A stretch of 64,000 nt of DNA from Euphorbia lathyris (GCF_963576675.1 NC_088916.1:10454501-10518500), one strand, 5' to 3'; positions 21,545 through 32,888 are shown, numbered from the stretch's first letter. Numbers and translations are program-made. The notes: a model not told the origin generated them from the sequence alone.

Positions 21545-22287
21545 GGATGCAAAGCATGTGAGGTATGTGAATGAAGAATGAGCATCAAAGAAGCCGAGAC
21601 AAATCTTTGAATAACTTATGACCTTAGGCTAATGGCAAATTCTGTACTTCAATTCAATTACACCTACAAAAACAAAGAGAGTGGTGGGTCGTCTCTGCCG
21701 CCACGACCCACCCCCTGCTTCTGGTCAGAAACAAGCGGCTGTTGAAGGATCATCAACTGATAGTCATGAACCCATACAAAATTATTTTCATGATTCCAAA
21801 CAAACAGATATTGGAGGTAATTGCTTACCTTTTTTTTGTGTTTACGATCTGCCTAGAATAGGAAGAAAACAAGTTTATTTCACTTATGATCTTGATATTT
21901 GTTTTAAACAGGAGATATTTGCACAACTAGTCAATGTCCAGAGGTTGGTAGTTGAATTTTTTTTTTTAATTTTATGCAACTTGAAACTGTGAAAAATCGT
22001 TAACCATGCTTAAAAATGTGACTGGTTTGATTGATATTGCAGGATGACGTGTATGGGGTGTGGCCTGGCTGTTTAGAGCTACAAATAAAATGTATTACTA
22101 TAATATGTTGAAATCAATTGGAAATGATGATCAACCCCACCTTTTTTGTTGGGACAATAAGTATGTTGGTGCACATGTTCTCTTATCAAGGATATGTAGA
22201 TATGTTCTAGGATATCAATTTAGAATCATGGGTGGAGTGACAGAAGTCATGGATTGTTGACTACTCTAAAGTTGGTATGAAGAAGAA
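21545..22287 (+). other. Cassette B2 5' part with one small exon-like piece
   Basis: It contains GGTGGATGCAAAGCATGTGA (repeated at 24921), the SSTDSHEPIQ reading also present in 11700, 42890 and 62605, and a 33-bp exon-like piece EIFAQLVNVQR between ACAG and GTTGGT (about 21911-21943). The family is not recognised. A T-rich intron-like stretch leads into the GH9 exon. Confidence 0.4.
22043..22230 (+). pseudogene. Glycosyl hydrolase family 9 (endo-1,4-beta-glucanase) exon fragment, B2
   Basis: After an acceptor TATTGCAG the reading gives DDVYG, then, one frame on, WLFRATNKMYYYNML and SIGNDDQPHLFCWDNKYVGA followed by HVLLSR. The pattern DELLWGAAWL-x-RAT and FSWDNK-x-x-GA-x-VLLS is diagnostic for GH9 endoglucanases, secreted or membrane-bound enzymes acting on cell-wall glucans. 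Only about 50 of roughly 500 residues are present, with a frameshift near the start. The B3 copy at 43195 keeps DDLLWGVA but is broken later. Confidence 0.8.
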
Positions 22288-22953
22288 GATGAGTACACCG
22301 ACAGTATAATATATTTTGATTTCGTGAAAAAAGTATGGATTATATGAATTTGCCTTCAAAAAGTTTGGATTGTTCAGTTGTGATGAATTACAATGAGTCT
22401 ATAGCAATTACAGGTGAAAACTCTGAACCTCAGTAAGAGTTATGGGTACTCGAAGACCACTGTGGGTTGAAAAGCTTATGGAACACAATTTCATTTTTTG
22501 ATTTTATTTCCCCTCTCCTCCCTGTCTTCTTGAGCTTTAGGTCAAATGGAGAAACTTTGGTTCAGACAGAGAATGATCGACTTGGCAAATACGAAACAAA
22601 AGATGAACGAATCCTGAGGCTTTTCAATGTTCGTTCATCTTTTGTGTCGTATTTGCCAAGTCGATCATTCCCTGTCTGAACCCAAGTTTCTCCATTCAAT
22701 GTAAAGCTGAAGAAGACAGGGAGGAGAGGGGAAATAAAATCAAAACATGAAATTTTGTTCCATAAGCTTTTCAATCTAAAGTGGTCTTCGAGTACCCATA
22801 ACTCTTGCTTGGATTCAGAATTTTCCGCTCTAATTGCTATAGACTCCTTGTAAATTCATCATAGCTGAACAATCCAAACTTTTTGAAGGCAAATTCATAT
22901 AATCGACTTTCTTCTGCCAAATCAAAATATATTATACAGTCTGTGTACTCATC
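22288..22953. repeat. Long inverted repeat (hairpin) in B2, 324-bp arms
   Basis: Left arm 22288-22611 and right arm 22630-22953 have equal length and are near-perfect reverse complements. The loop is 18 nt (22612-22629). Outer ends are GATGAGTACAC and GTGTACTCATC. The left arm follows the GH9 exon; the right arm abuts the TPS tail. As RNA it would fold into a 324-bp stem. Confidence 0.93.
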
Positions 22954-22955
22954 CG

Positions 22956-23418
22956 ATTATTGTTGGAGTTGATGACACATACATTTGCAATGGCATTGGT
23001 CTCAAGTTGTTGGATGTGGAACAACATTTGCAGCAGAAGCCACAATATGATATCAGTTGTGTACAGGGTTTTCTTTTGTCTATCCGTCCTTGAGTCTTAC
23101 TTAACCAATTAATATGCAATGAGTCACTAAAGGGCTTGTTGGTGAGAAAATACTTTCTGCAATGATCACTGAAGAAACATCGCCACATTTTTGATGTGCA
23201 TTAGGAATGACAGATCCGATGAAGACATGCTGAAAAGCATATCGAAAACAGCTTCGTGTTTGTTATATTCTTCAGCTCCTGAGATCTTTGTATGCAGTGT
23301 TGGACAAAAACCAAGCAAGACTAGGTACTATCTAGACGATACTGCTTACTGCCATTGCTTCAAAGTTTGGCAACTCGGTCAAGTTCGAAACTGAGGTGCA
23401 ACACAGAAGAGCAAGTGT
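22956..23418 (+). pseudogene. TPS class II tail, B2
   Basis: Same order of blocks as B1: LIVGVDDTYICNGIGL, SLKGLVGEKIL, then MCIRNDRSDEDMLKSISKTA and GQKPSKTRYYLDDTA. An extra T and other changes near 23190 break the frame ahead of MCIRND. The tail KLRCNTEEQVS follows. It is a relic like its siblings. Confidence 0.85.
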
Positions 23419-23845
23419 CTTAAGACATTAACCTTTAAAAAGGTATCCTTTTAGTCAACATAAATACAGGGTAAAGAAAGTAAACTGTCCGGATAGAAGA
23501 ATGACGATGTTTATCAATTATGATGTTTATTTTGGTAATTGAGTTAATTTAGAAATATGATGAAAGACATTGATTGGTAATGTGAATCTAGAAATGGTTT
23601 TTTAGAAAATGAATATGTTATAGTCATCATATGCACAAGCTTTCACCTAGTTATGTTCAATTTCCAATTCCAAATGTTCATTGCTTTTGTGTTGTGAAAA
23701 TTATGAATATTGGAACAGTCTTGTGAATATTGGAAATTTGTTTATTGCAATGTTGCTAGTAGTCATTTGGCCACATTGGAATAGAAACCGATAGGATTGT
23801 CAGATTCTTCTTGTATCATAATCAGATTATTTTATGTTAATGTGT

Positions 23846-24061
23846 GACTTTGACTTGGTCGGCCGAGGCGATACACTAAAATACTCTGATCTCAAGCTAG
23901 CAAAAGGAGAAGCCAGCGACGTGAAGTTACGGGAAAGAGTGATTAAAGAGTTGCTGAGAATGCAACATTACCGAGAAGATGTAGTATTGACAGAACCAAA
24001 AGCATCTGTTGTCCTAGATGGGAATTTAAACCAACAGCAACGAAGCAACGAGAAAGAGTGA
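23846..24061 (+). pseudogene. Unidentified conserved exon (RERVIKEL type), best copy
   Basis: The longest open version, with readable blocks DFDLVGRGDTLKYSDLKLAK, GEASDVKLRERVIKELLRMQ, HYREDVVLTEPKASVVLDGN and LNQQQ. After a stop at 24061 the next frames give FSEDENFHPHYCARIF and HEFDHMIRRFYSRLSKEL, which read as continuation of the same protein. Charged, soluble-looking, no signal peptide, no motif I recognise. It recurs in all five cassettes, always 3' of the TPS tail, so it is part of the captured unit. No function is proposed. Confidence 0.5.
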
Positions 24062-24669
24062 TTAAACAGTTTTCAGAAGATGAAAACTTCCATCCCCATT
24101 ATTGTGCTAGAATATTTTTTAGTTGAAAGCATGAATTTGATCATATGATCAGGAGGTTTTATTCACGTCTTTCAAAAGAATTGGGATAAACGTGACTAAT
24201 CTTTTTGTTAATTCAAAAGAATTGCCAAATACATTGGAACATGACTAATTTTTTTATTATGGTTGTTCTTTTATCAAACATAATTTTTTACTACATAGTA
24301 TAACATTAAGGAACTGATTGTTTTTAGTTTATGTGGATTGGTGGATTTTGGGCTATTGATAATCACCCTTTATAGGGGTGGTTTTGCCTCTAGCCTTAAC
24401 CCATTGCGGAGTATCCCATCAAATGAAGGGTCGTATTAAATTATTTATTGTCCCAGCCAGGGCCAAAACGTGGTTACTTTAAACATTATAAACTCATAAC
24501 ATCCTTAATTACTCATTAGAGGCTCTTTATGCACCCCACTCAAACAATTTGGACTACGTTTGGATCAAAAAGCAATAACTAGATGTTACATTAAAATAAC
24601 ATTTTTTGCTTTAAAATAAGTTGTTGCCTTAAATTTCGTTCCATCATATTTTACAACAGCATTTTCGTT

Positions 24670-25040
24670 GCTGAAAAAATATTAATATTTTAATTAATAA
24701 AAAAATTAAAAGATAAATCTTAAGAACATCTCCAACTGTCTACACTTGGAGAAGCTCTCAATCACTCTCACTATTGGTAAATCTAAAAATACTTAATAAC
24801 TTTAATAATAAAATAATAAATAATAAGTGAACATGATTAGTGTTGTTGGAGATGATATGGATATGGAAGATAAATTCCAATACCGGAGAGTCAGCATTCT
24901 AAATCAAGGAAACTTTTGCAGAGGTGGATGCAAAGCATGTGAGGTATGTGAATGTAGAATGAGCATCAAAGAAGCCGAGACAAATCTTTGAATAACTTAT
25001 GACCTTAGGCTAATGGCAAATTCTGTACTTCAATTGAATT
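24670..25040. other. B2 3' flank, MITE-like
   Basis: AAGAACATCTCCAACTGTC at 24722 resembles the common plant MITE terminus GAGCATCTCCAAC. The same motif closes B3 (45837) and A' (53700). The stretch 24917-25040 repeats 21541-21660. No gene. Confidence 0.4.
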
Positions 25041-26499
25041 AACTGTCACCATTCAGTTTCTTCTTCTTTCTTTTGGACTCTGTGTAAATAAATGTCTAAC
25101 TCTCCACAAAAGGCTGAGTATTAAGGAGTCATATAGCTTCCTCATTTAGCAATGTGTGATTGCGGGAGTCCTAACAGTAAACAAAGGTTTAACTCACCCA
25201 AAAGGTAGCTCAAATGGTGAGAATTGCCTCACATATTTAAGGAGTCATATAGCAATATGGGATGTTTAACACTCTGCTTCATTCATATAAATGGAAATAT
25301 TGTTTTTGCTTGTTAAAATTGTGGTATTCTCTATGATTAAATAAAGCTCATGTACTGCCATTGCTGATAAATGGAAATGAGATTCTGCGCTATCATTCTC
25401 TCATATATCCAAAATGAAACTCCATAGGCTTTAGAGGACTTTGTGGGAGATTTGGCTAGTAGTTCCAAACGTACTGTTCATCCCGATGGTGAGTGTTGGT
25501 AGGTACACTTGGACCTTAATGTTATAAATAAAAAGCAGCATGCTGATTGCAACTACCACTTCACATTTAGATACTTTGAGGTTCAACTTGAATAAATTTA
25601 CGAGTGTTGTTTCATTCTTAGTATTGAAATCAACATAATGTAGATAAATAATTATTGCTATTCTTGTTAAACATATTATCTTGGCCATTGTATTGCCCTT
25701 CTTGTGACGTTCATTAAGAATTGAGGAATCAGCTCAGCAGATAATATTTCCAAAATAGAAACACTACATTAAGAATTGAGGAATCAGCTCGGGCAGATAA
25801 TATTTCGAAAATAGAATTATATTTGGAATTGGAACTTCGAAATTGAACATAACTGTTTGTTAGAAAATGGCTTTGGTGTTGAATAAAATGGCTTTGAAGT
25901 GTGGGGTATATTTGTCTTTAGGCACTTTGCTCTCAAGAACACTTTTACAATCTCACATAGGAAACTTACAAACCTTTGAGTGGGTATATATGTATAGAAT
26001 TGGGCTTTAGAAGCCTCTAAATTGTGTTAAGTGGTTTTTAGCAAATATACCACACGCTTGTTCGCGCGACGCCCGAATTTTATCTTGCTCCAGTCGTATA
26101 TGATCATCTTTCCAAAATAGGTCAATTACCAAATTAAGCTAATGGTGCTTCATTCCTATGCAGGTTTCTTAACCAGAAACTACTTTAGTCCAACATTCTG
26201 AAATATTTTTGGGTCCAACTGTTTATAATTTTCACAATACAAAAGCCCAGAGAAGAAAAGAGACATACAATAAATAGGCAATGATCATTTGGAATTAGAA
26301 ATTGAAAAAGTTTTTGCATATGAGTAGAATGACATATTCATTATCTAAAAAACCAGTTCTTGTTTCAGTCATATAGGAATCAACACTACCAATCATAATT
26401 GATAAACAACATTCTTCTTGTACTCGGACTATTTACTTTTTTTACCACGAATTTATGCAACCAAAAGGCAACATTTTATCACTTCTGAAAGGCCAATGA

Positions 26500-26621
26500 T
26501 GAAAGACAGTTGCTCTTCTGTGTTGCAGCTCAATTTCGAAAATGAAGGAGTTACCAAGCTTTGAAGCAATGATAGTACATCAGCAGCAGCATCAACATAG
26601 TACCTAACCTTGCTTGGTTTC
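26500..26621 (-). pseudogene. TPS class II C-terminal scrap (antisense), X' copy
   Basis: Reverse-strand counterpart of 1290-1466: KPSKVRYYVDAAADV followed by a leucine-rich piece, more decayed (ATAGTAC in place of GTAC). It confirms that the inverted TPS tail next to the F-box exon predates X/X' duplication. Confidence 0.6.
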
Positions 26622-26631
26622 TTTTTTGAAA

Positions 26632-26781
26632 GAAGATATCAAGCAAAATATTTTCTCGAGGTTACCTGCCTCGGCTTTTTCTTCAGCAGCATGTGTTAAC
26701 AAATGTTAGAACAATGTTTGTGGCCGAATCCTAGCAAAGCCTAAGTTTGCTTATGCTCTCTCCCTCAAGCCTACTCTTCCT
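26632..26781 (+). pseudogene. F-box exon fragment, X' copy
   Basis: Reads EDIKQNIFSRLPASAFSSAA, CVNKC, then an in-frame TAG (26707-26709) where X has TGG, then NNVCGRI and a leucine-rich end LKPTLP. A canonical donor GTAAGT follows at 26782-26787. The start methionine seen in X (EDIMQ) is K here. It is the mirror image of copy X, which lost the donor but not the tryptophan. Confidence 0.72.
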
Positions 26782-27469
26782 GTAAGTTCCACATTCACAA
26801 AGAGAAATCAAATTAAACACATTAGAAAGGGAAACTAAAACTTAAAATGACCTTTTTTTTTAAATTGGAACTCAGATGTTCAAACTCATATAAACTATAG
26901 ACACACTAACACTTAAAATTTTTGTCATTCAAAATAGATCTTTAGAATTCTCATTAAAACATAAAATACAAGAAAACAAAAGTACAAAAATTTAGCTAGT
27001 ATTTGCAGGTTATTAATTGTGAAAGATAATTTTGTATAAGCACATTACTATCAGTTGATTTACAGAGATGCTGATTTGTGAATCAAAATTGAACTTCCAG
27101 TAAGGACTGCAACTTAAACACATATATATAATCTTCTAATTCAAAATCAGAAAAAATGTGTTTTTTTAAAATTGGAACTGAGATATTCAAAATCACTCAA
27201 ACTGTCAAGAAGCTAAAATTTAAAAATTTGTCATTCACAATAGATCTTCGAACTCCGGTTAAAACATAAAATACAAGAAGCAAAAGTAGGAAGGTTTACC
27301 CAGAAGCAGCTGCTGGAGGTTACTTTATTGCCAAAATAATTTTGTATGAGTTCATGACTATTGATTTGCCAAAATAATCACAACCGCATCCATCAACAAC
27401 GGAGATATCTCAGCTTCCATATTTCATATCTCAGATTCCTAAACTCTCTTTATATGTCATCAGCGGATA

Positions 27470-28560
27470 AAACCCACCCTCAAAACCATTAACCGCATTT
27501 TGTATTCAAACTATTAGAGCTGCTTGTTTAGGTGTGACAGTTCCTGTAAGTGGCAGTATTTATATTTGGTTAAAAATCATCCTGTGGTTTATTGATATTC
27601 TAGGGATTTTTTATCTTAAAGAATCTGAAGCTATAATTTATTAATTGGCATCTTGATGATTAATATCTTTAACACTTGAAAGACACACCCTCAAAACCTC
27701 TTGGATTCAAACTTTTAGAGCTGCTTGTTTTGGTGTGCGAGTTCTTCTAAGTGGCAGTATTTATATTTTGTTGAAAATCACCAGTATATTTTATTAATAT
27801 TTTAAGTATTTTTTTTTCTTAATGAGTTGTAACTGGTACAAAATTAACCGCACCTTGTATTCAAACTTTTAAAGCTGCTTGTTTAGGTGTGACAGTTCCT
27901 GTAAGTGGCAGTATTTATATTTGGTTAAAAATCATCCTGTGCTTTATTGATATTCTAAGGATTTTTTATCTTAAAGAATCTGAAGCTATAATTTATTAAT
28001 TGGCATCTTGATGATTAATATCTCTAACACTTGAAAGACACACCCTCAAAACTGCTTGGATTCAAACTTTTAGAGCTGCTTGTTTTGGTGTGCGAGTTCT
28101 TCTAAGTGGCAGTATTTATATTTTGTTGAAAATCACCAGTATATTTTATTAATATTTTAAGTTTTTTTTTTCTTAAAGAGTTGTAACTGGTACAAAATTA
28201 ACCGCACCTTGTATTCAAACTTTTAAAGCTGCTTGTTTAGGTGTGACAGTTCCTGTAAGTGGCAGTATTTATATTTGGTTAAAAATCATCCTGTGCTTTA
28301 TTGATATTCTAAGGATTTTTTATCTTAAAGAATCTGAAGATATAATTTATTAATTGGCATCTTGATGATTAATATCTTTAACACTTGAAAGACACACCCT
28401 CAAAACCTCTTGGATTCAAACTTTTAGAGCTGCTTGTTTTGGTGTGCGAGTTCTTCTAATTGGCATTGTTGAAAATCACCAGTATATTTTATTAATATTT
28501 TAGCTATTTTTTTTCTTAAAGAGTTGTAACTGGTACAAAATTATAATTTATTAATTAATT
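27470..28560. repeat. Dimeric tandem array, about 355-bp higher-order unit
   Basis: Two related monomer types alternate: one with ATTAACCGCACCTTGTATTC and GGTGTGACAGTTCCTG, the other with ACACCCTCAAAAC and GGTGTGCGAGTTCTTC. Type-1 starts at about 27840 and 28195, type-2 at about 27685, 28041 and 28392, giving a period near 355 bp. About three dimers are present and are much more alike within the array than to block X, which suggests recent local amplification. Confidence 0.8.
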
Positions 28561-29236
28561 GGCACCTTGATGATTAATATCTCTAACACTTGAAAGCTTT
28601 ATAATTTTAGTCCTAACATTGGGAGTCAAGAGCAATTTTATCTCTACCTGTTGGCAGGAAAGAGTAACTTTATCCCTCATGTTGATAAGTTGGGTCAATT
28701 TAAACAATAATTCATCAAACTTGCTTCTCGATCATGAATCTTATCATCTACACTTTACATGAGTGTGTTTTATCACTAATTAGTAACAGATACAAACATA
28801 TGGTTAGACGTGAATAAAAAAATATATAATGCCTTTTGTACAAGTTGGGGCAAAAAATTCAAATATTTTATTGAATTTATAAATATTAATCTTCAATTTA
28901 TTATTAAATCACAAAAAATATAAAATCTTTTTTCAGAACCAACTGATATGCAATTGGTGCACAATAAGAAAAATAAAATATTTGTGTTTCATAATAACTC
29001 AACTTGCCAATATTAGAAGTAAAATTGCCCTTGGTTGCAATTAGAAGTAAAGTTGCATCATTTTAGACATTAGGATAAAATTGTTCCTAGCTATAAGTGT
29101 TAAAAATATTTAAGTTTTTGTTAAATTTATATTTTATTGATTCACCCTTTAATCTTTTAAATGTGTATATTAAATAATGTATTTTTTTTAACACATTAAG
29201 GTTTTAATATTTCAAATTGAGATATTAAGTCCTTGA

Positions 29237-29965
29237 TCGGAAGCTCTTGGAGAATGGGAATGATTTATAAGATCAAAGGCATAAGCAGCTCAAACATCTA
29301 TCTTGGGAATATAAGCAAACACGTCTGTCATTATTATGAGTCTTTAAATATGACGGCTCTGTAATGATGACGATGACGTTATTTGTGCAAAAGGAACACT
29401 CCGCATGTCATTCACGGAAAACCTAAAAGAGTTTCATAATTTAACTAGGGGGACATCTCATATGGTATTAAGTCATCTGGCTTTTATTAGAAAGAGATAT
29501 CATGACCCGAAGACCTCAGATGGTCTTGGCCCGTTCAAGATTGACCAAAGTCAAAGTTTCGGACATCTTAATATCGACGAAGGCCATATTCGGAAGAGTG
29601 TTTACAGACACGTGGATCAATCAACGCGCTGGATTCCAAACACACGCTCCTCACTTTCAGAAATACATTGGCACACAAAGATAGGATCGTAGGGCCTATC
29701 ATGAGCTGCCACGTGTCTTAAATGCATCTCAAATTATCTATAAATAGCATATGCATTCCAAAATCCCAAGTATCTCATTTTCAGTTATAAGAATTCTATT
29801 TCTATAATTATGTTAGCTCGATATTCCGTAATATCACTAACTTTAACATCAGAGAGGGTTCGCCGGAACTCACACCCCTTTTCTGACGTCTATTGTAGTT
29901 TTCAGGTGACTGGAAGATTAGCCAAGGATCAATTGTCAAGAATTACGGTAACAACCTCTCATATC
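29237..29965 (+). mobile_element. Partial or solo LTR of a Ty3 type, candidate
   Basis: This stretch has no match in block X and starts exactly where X' similarity ends. It carries TATAAATAG at 29739-29747. About 110 bp downstream comes TAACATCAGAGAGGGTTCGC followed by a short pyrimidine-rich piece and TTTTCAGGTG, a layout typical of the R-U5 part of Tat-lineage LTRs. A 95-codon open frame at 29405 shows no domain. Neither end nor a target duplication is established; the LINE on the reverse strand begins right after it. Confidence 0.45.
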
Positions 29966-29999
29966 AGAACTGCAGATTTGATTCCAAAGTAACCGAAGA

Positions 30000-32190
30000 G
30001 ACACATGAATATTCGGGACCACATTGTTAAATAAATTCCCATTCCGTGCCCGCCAGATGACCCAAACCCCATGAACAATGGCACTACGCCACAAATTAAA
30101 GCTAGAATCTGCGAGCTGAACTAGAAACTAATGGCCTGAAGTAGGATCTCTTGAAGGCTATGCACATAGTCAAACGAAGACCAAACAAAGCGGAAATGCT
30201 CTTCCAGATTTGATAAGGAAAAGCATATTCTACCATAATATGATCAATAGACTCCACCTGTCTCTGGCAGAAACAACAACTGGAGACCATGGGCAAACCT
30301 CGTGCTTGCAAAAGGTCATGTGTCAGAATGGAACCCCTAAAGGCTCGCCAACAAATGAAAGAATGCGAGAGGGGAATATATGATTGCCAAATTAAACTGA
30401 TAGGATGAACAACCATGGGTTGCAGTAACCAAAGATAAAATAAGGCAATAGAGAAACGACCATCGGTTGTCGAACACCAAAAGCAAACATCAACTATATC
30501 CCCACTACCACGAAGAGACTGCATGGCTAACTCAACCTCATACGGGAGAGCATGTAGAAAATCCCAAGTACCATTCGTTCGAAAATTAGTAACCTTTTTC
30601 GACAGTCATGCTCTATCAGGAAGAGGGATTTCAAGTCAATCCGCTACTATTGGAATGAGCCATTCCGACGTCCAAAAGAATAAACCTGATCATTCCCCGA
30701 GCTGCCATTTGCAATTCTGGCGGACAAGTTTGTAAGCTTGTTTTATCGAATGCGAAACTGAGGACCTTAAGTGCATCGTTCTGTGAATGCCTGTCAAGTT
30801 TAGAAATCGAGAGCATATAGGAGCCTATAAGATAGTGAATTGTCAGATATGAGACCTCAAGCAATCTTCCCAATGAGTTCCAAATTTAAGACATCCAGAC
30901 GCTTGATCCCTAGGCCCCCCTCTTTAATTGAAGATAGGCATTTCGTCCAAGGTGGAGTTAGAAAATTTCCATCCTATAATTGAACCCGACCAAATGAAGT
31001 TCCTAATACTTCTATTTAAATGGTTTAGTAGGCTTGACAACCATTTATAAACTATCAATGAGTGTGTTAAAGAACCAGTGATCACTACCTTTATTAAAGT
31101 CAGCCGTCCAGCTATAGACATCGCATTTCCCTTCCATTTTGAGAACATACCAGTGACTTTATCAGCAATGTCGCTGAGGTAAGAAGCTCGTGGTGCCCCC
31201 ACAAATAATGGAACGGAAGTTGGCCAATCCTAATGCCAGTGGTCTGTGCAAGGCGACCTATACGGTGTGGACTGATATGCTTCCCAAAATACAATTCAGA
31301 CTTATGCCAGTTCACAATCTGACCCGAGACAATGCCATAGAAATCAAACAGTCCAGCAATAACCCTAACATTAGAGAGTGTTGCCTTACAAAACAATCGA
31401 ACGTCATCCGCATATAGCAAATGTGTTGGCATCTTATGATTTCTGGAGTAGACCATTAGGTCAAATTGACCAAGATCAACAAGGCGTGTAATGCTTGGAC
31501 TAAAAAAATCTTCAACTATACTAAATAGGATCGAAGAAAGAGGAGTTCCCTGTCTTACCCCCACGAGAGCAAGCGAAATAACCGTTTACTCTACTACCAG
31601 TCAAAATTAAATTTTTGGCAGATGATAGAATGTTGAGGATCCAATCGCGGAACCGTAGAGAAAACTCAAAAGACTTTAACACTGCCAGTAAAAGATTCTA
31701 GTCGAGTGTCCTAGCTTCGGGGCCCTGTCCACGGGTATTAAATGGTGGAACGCAGCACCTAGCTTCTGTCATGACTTCATCATGGAAGATATCTGTAATT
31801 TCCCACATTTTAGGATTTCTTGATTTTGTTTTGCTTTTCTTTTTTCTTTCTTTTGATTCTCTCTTGTATGAACTCTTATTTTATTTATTTGATTTTGGGT
31901 TTGAGGTCTGTCTCGGGGGTGCCAGCCTAGCTGGGATGCCCAAGCTTTCCTCGTTGTCCCAGCCTTTTATTCAAAAAAAGATTCTAGTCGAGTGTGTCGA
32001 ATGCTTTTCCAATATCAATCTTCATACACATATTTCCCCCAAAGCATTTCTTCCGTAGGATATTCACGCCTTCTGAAGCAACTCCATTGCATTGGTGAAT
32101 ATTCCTACCTTGAATAAACCCAAATTGATTCGCAAAGACAATATCCCTAGCAATCTGAGCCAGACTATCTGCAAGAATTTTAGAGATAAT
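30000..32190 (-). pseudogene. LINE reverse transcriptase and zf-RVT domains (broken)
   Basis: RT pieces are FANQFGFIQGRNIHQC and MCMKIDIGKAFDT (32150-31985), then GVRQGTPLSSILF and the catalytic YADD in LLYADDVRLF (31564-31400), HKSELYFGKHIS and KWKGNAMSIAGRLTLIK (about 31130). zf-RVT is at 30524-30040 with SHSFICWRAFRG, SSCCFCQRQVESIDHI and VWVIWRARNG. At least three frameshifts split it. The D of KIDIGKAFD and both D of YADD survive in sequence, but no continuous ORF remains. The EN domain and ORF1 are absent. Confidence 0.8.
31710..31976 (+). mobile_element. Short LINE 3'-end insertion inside the LINE, with 19-bp target duplication
   Basis: AAAGATTCTAGTCGAGTGT is at 31691-31709 and 31977-31995. 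Between lie 267 bp ending in CCTTTTATTCAAAA, with a T-rich 3' UTR and the conserved CTAGCTGGGATGCCCAAGC also found, in related form, at the ends of the LINEs at 18900 and 59740. Orientation is opposite to the host LINE. The long duplication, truncation and A-rich tail are the marks of target-primed reverse transcription. Confidence 0.8.
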
Positions 32191-32195
32191 TTTAA

Positions 32196-32380
32196 AGCTA
32201 ATCTAACTTTTATTTTGCTTTACCAAATTTTTCAGTGTTGCAATTAATAAATTTTTTAAAGAAATTGAAGCCTTCAAATTAGTTTTAATAACAAAATTCT
32301 TAAAATATTATTTTAATAATTGTTTAATAAAAATCACTAGTCATTTTACTAAGGGATTTAAATAAGTTGAAATTGGTTCT
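32196..32380. other. Left flank of the Ty3 insertion
   Basis: CTTTTATTTTGCTTTACC through AAATTGGTTCT is repeated at 63130-63263, where it continues without the element. It ends in the target duplication GTTCT (32376-32380). Confidence 0.7.
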
Positions 32381-32888
32381 TGATAACATCGAGATATTCT
32401 TCATGGGATCAAAGAGGATATTTACCAAAACGACAGCGTATTGGGAGCGTCAGGGAAGCGATGGCGTATCAAACAAGTCATCCGAGTGGCGGATCACCTA
32501 GACTCAGCCACACGAGATCCGTAGTCAAACCTACATGAGATCCGCCATCATGCCTCGATCCGCCTGGCGAACAGTTGAGCCGATTCCCAATAAAAGACAA
32601 TTAATGGACCGTTAATGAGCTAATGGCCACACTTAAAGGAGATCCGTAACCGCCATTAATGAGGCATTAATGGAGACTTCTTGGTTACTGGGAGTTACGA
32701 TCACATGACTATAAATAGCTTGCACCCCAAGCTATTGAGGTACATTCATTCTCTCTCTTAAACCCTACTGTCAATATAGTTTATTCTCACTTTTCCATAC
32801 TGACTTTGGCATCGGAGCTTCCCCCCGTCGAACCCAATGACGCCCCCACAGGGAGGGAAGCTGATCGGAAATTCATCACAAGGTATCA
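32381..32888 (+). repeat. 5' LTR of the Tat element
   Basis: 508 bp, TG...CA ends, TATAAATAG at 32710-32718 followed about 40 bp later by the CTCTCTCTTAAACCCTA stretch where transcription probably starts. The sequence after it, ACTTGGTGCGGTGAACGTGG, is in the primer-binding position; I do not assign the tRNA. Confidence 0.92.

Larger units (their letters stand above)
19264..21545. repeat. Cassette B1 (tandem duplicate of B2)
   Basis: This unit matches 22332-24665 at a constant offset of about 3068 bp, covering inverted repeat, TPS tail, unidentified exon and the TATAGGGGTGGTTTTGCCTC flank. The two differ by few substitutions and a few small indels, so the tandem duplication is recent. B1 lacks the first ~45 bp of the left hairpin arm because block A ends there. 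Confidence 0.85.
25040..29236. repeat. Paralogous block X', copy 2 of block X
   Basis: Diverged copy of 1-3872 with the same landmark order. It contains F-box exon, antisense TPS tail and an expanded tandem array. A 250-bp stretch at about 25855-26090 (TTAGAAAATGGCTTTGGTG to CGACGCCCGAATTTTATC) has no counterpart in X and looks like an insertion. The right end is where match to 3872 is lost. Confidence 0.75.
29966..32195 (-). mobile_element. Reverse-strand LINE (L1-type) ORF2 remnant
   Basis: Reading leftward the order is RT then zf-RVT, truncated at both ends. To the right it ends near 32195 inside RT; to the left it stops against the LTR-like piece with VWVIWRARNGNLFNN still recognisable at about 30050. 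It is interrupted by a 267-bp insertion at 31710-31976 with a 19-bp target duplication. Confidence 0.8.

Noticed and set aside
19494..22774. 70-codon open frames on both strands with almost the same protein
   Set aside because: They are the two arms of the inverted repeats read from either strand, not separate genes.
29405..29692. 95-codon open frame as a possible gene
   Set aside because: It falls inside the LTR-like segment upstream of its TATA box and shows no domain.
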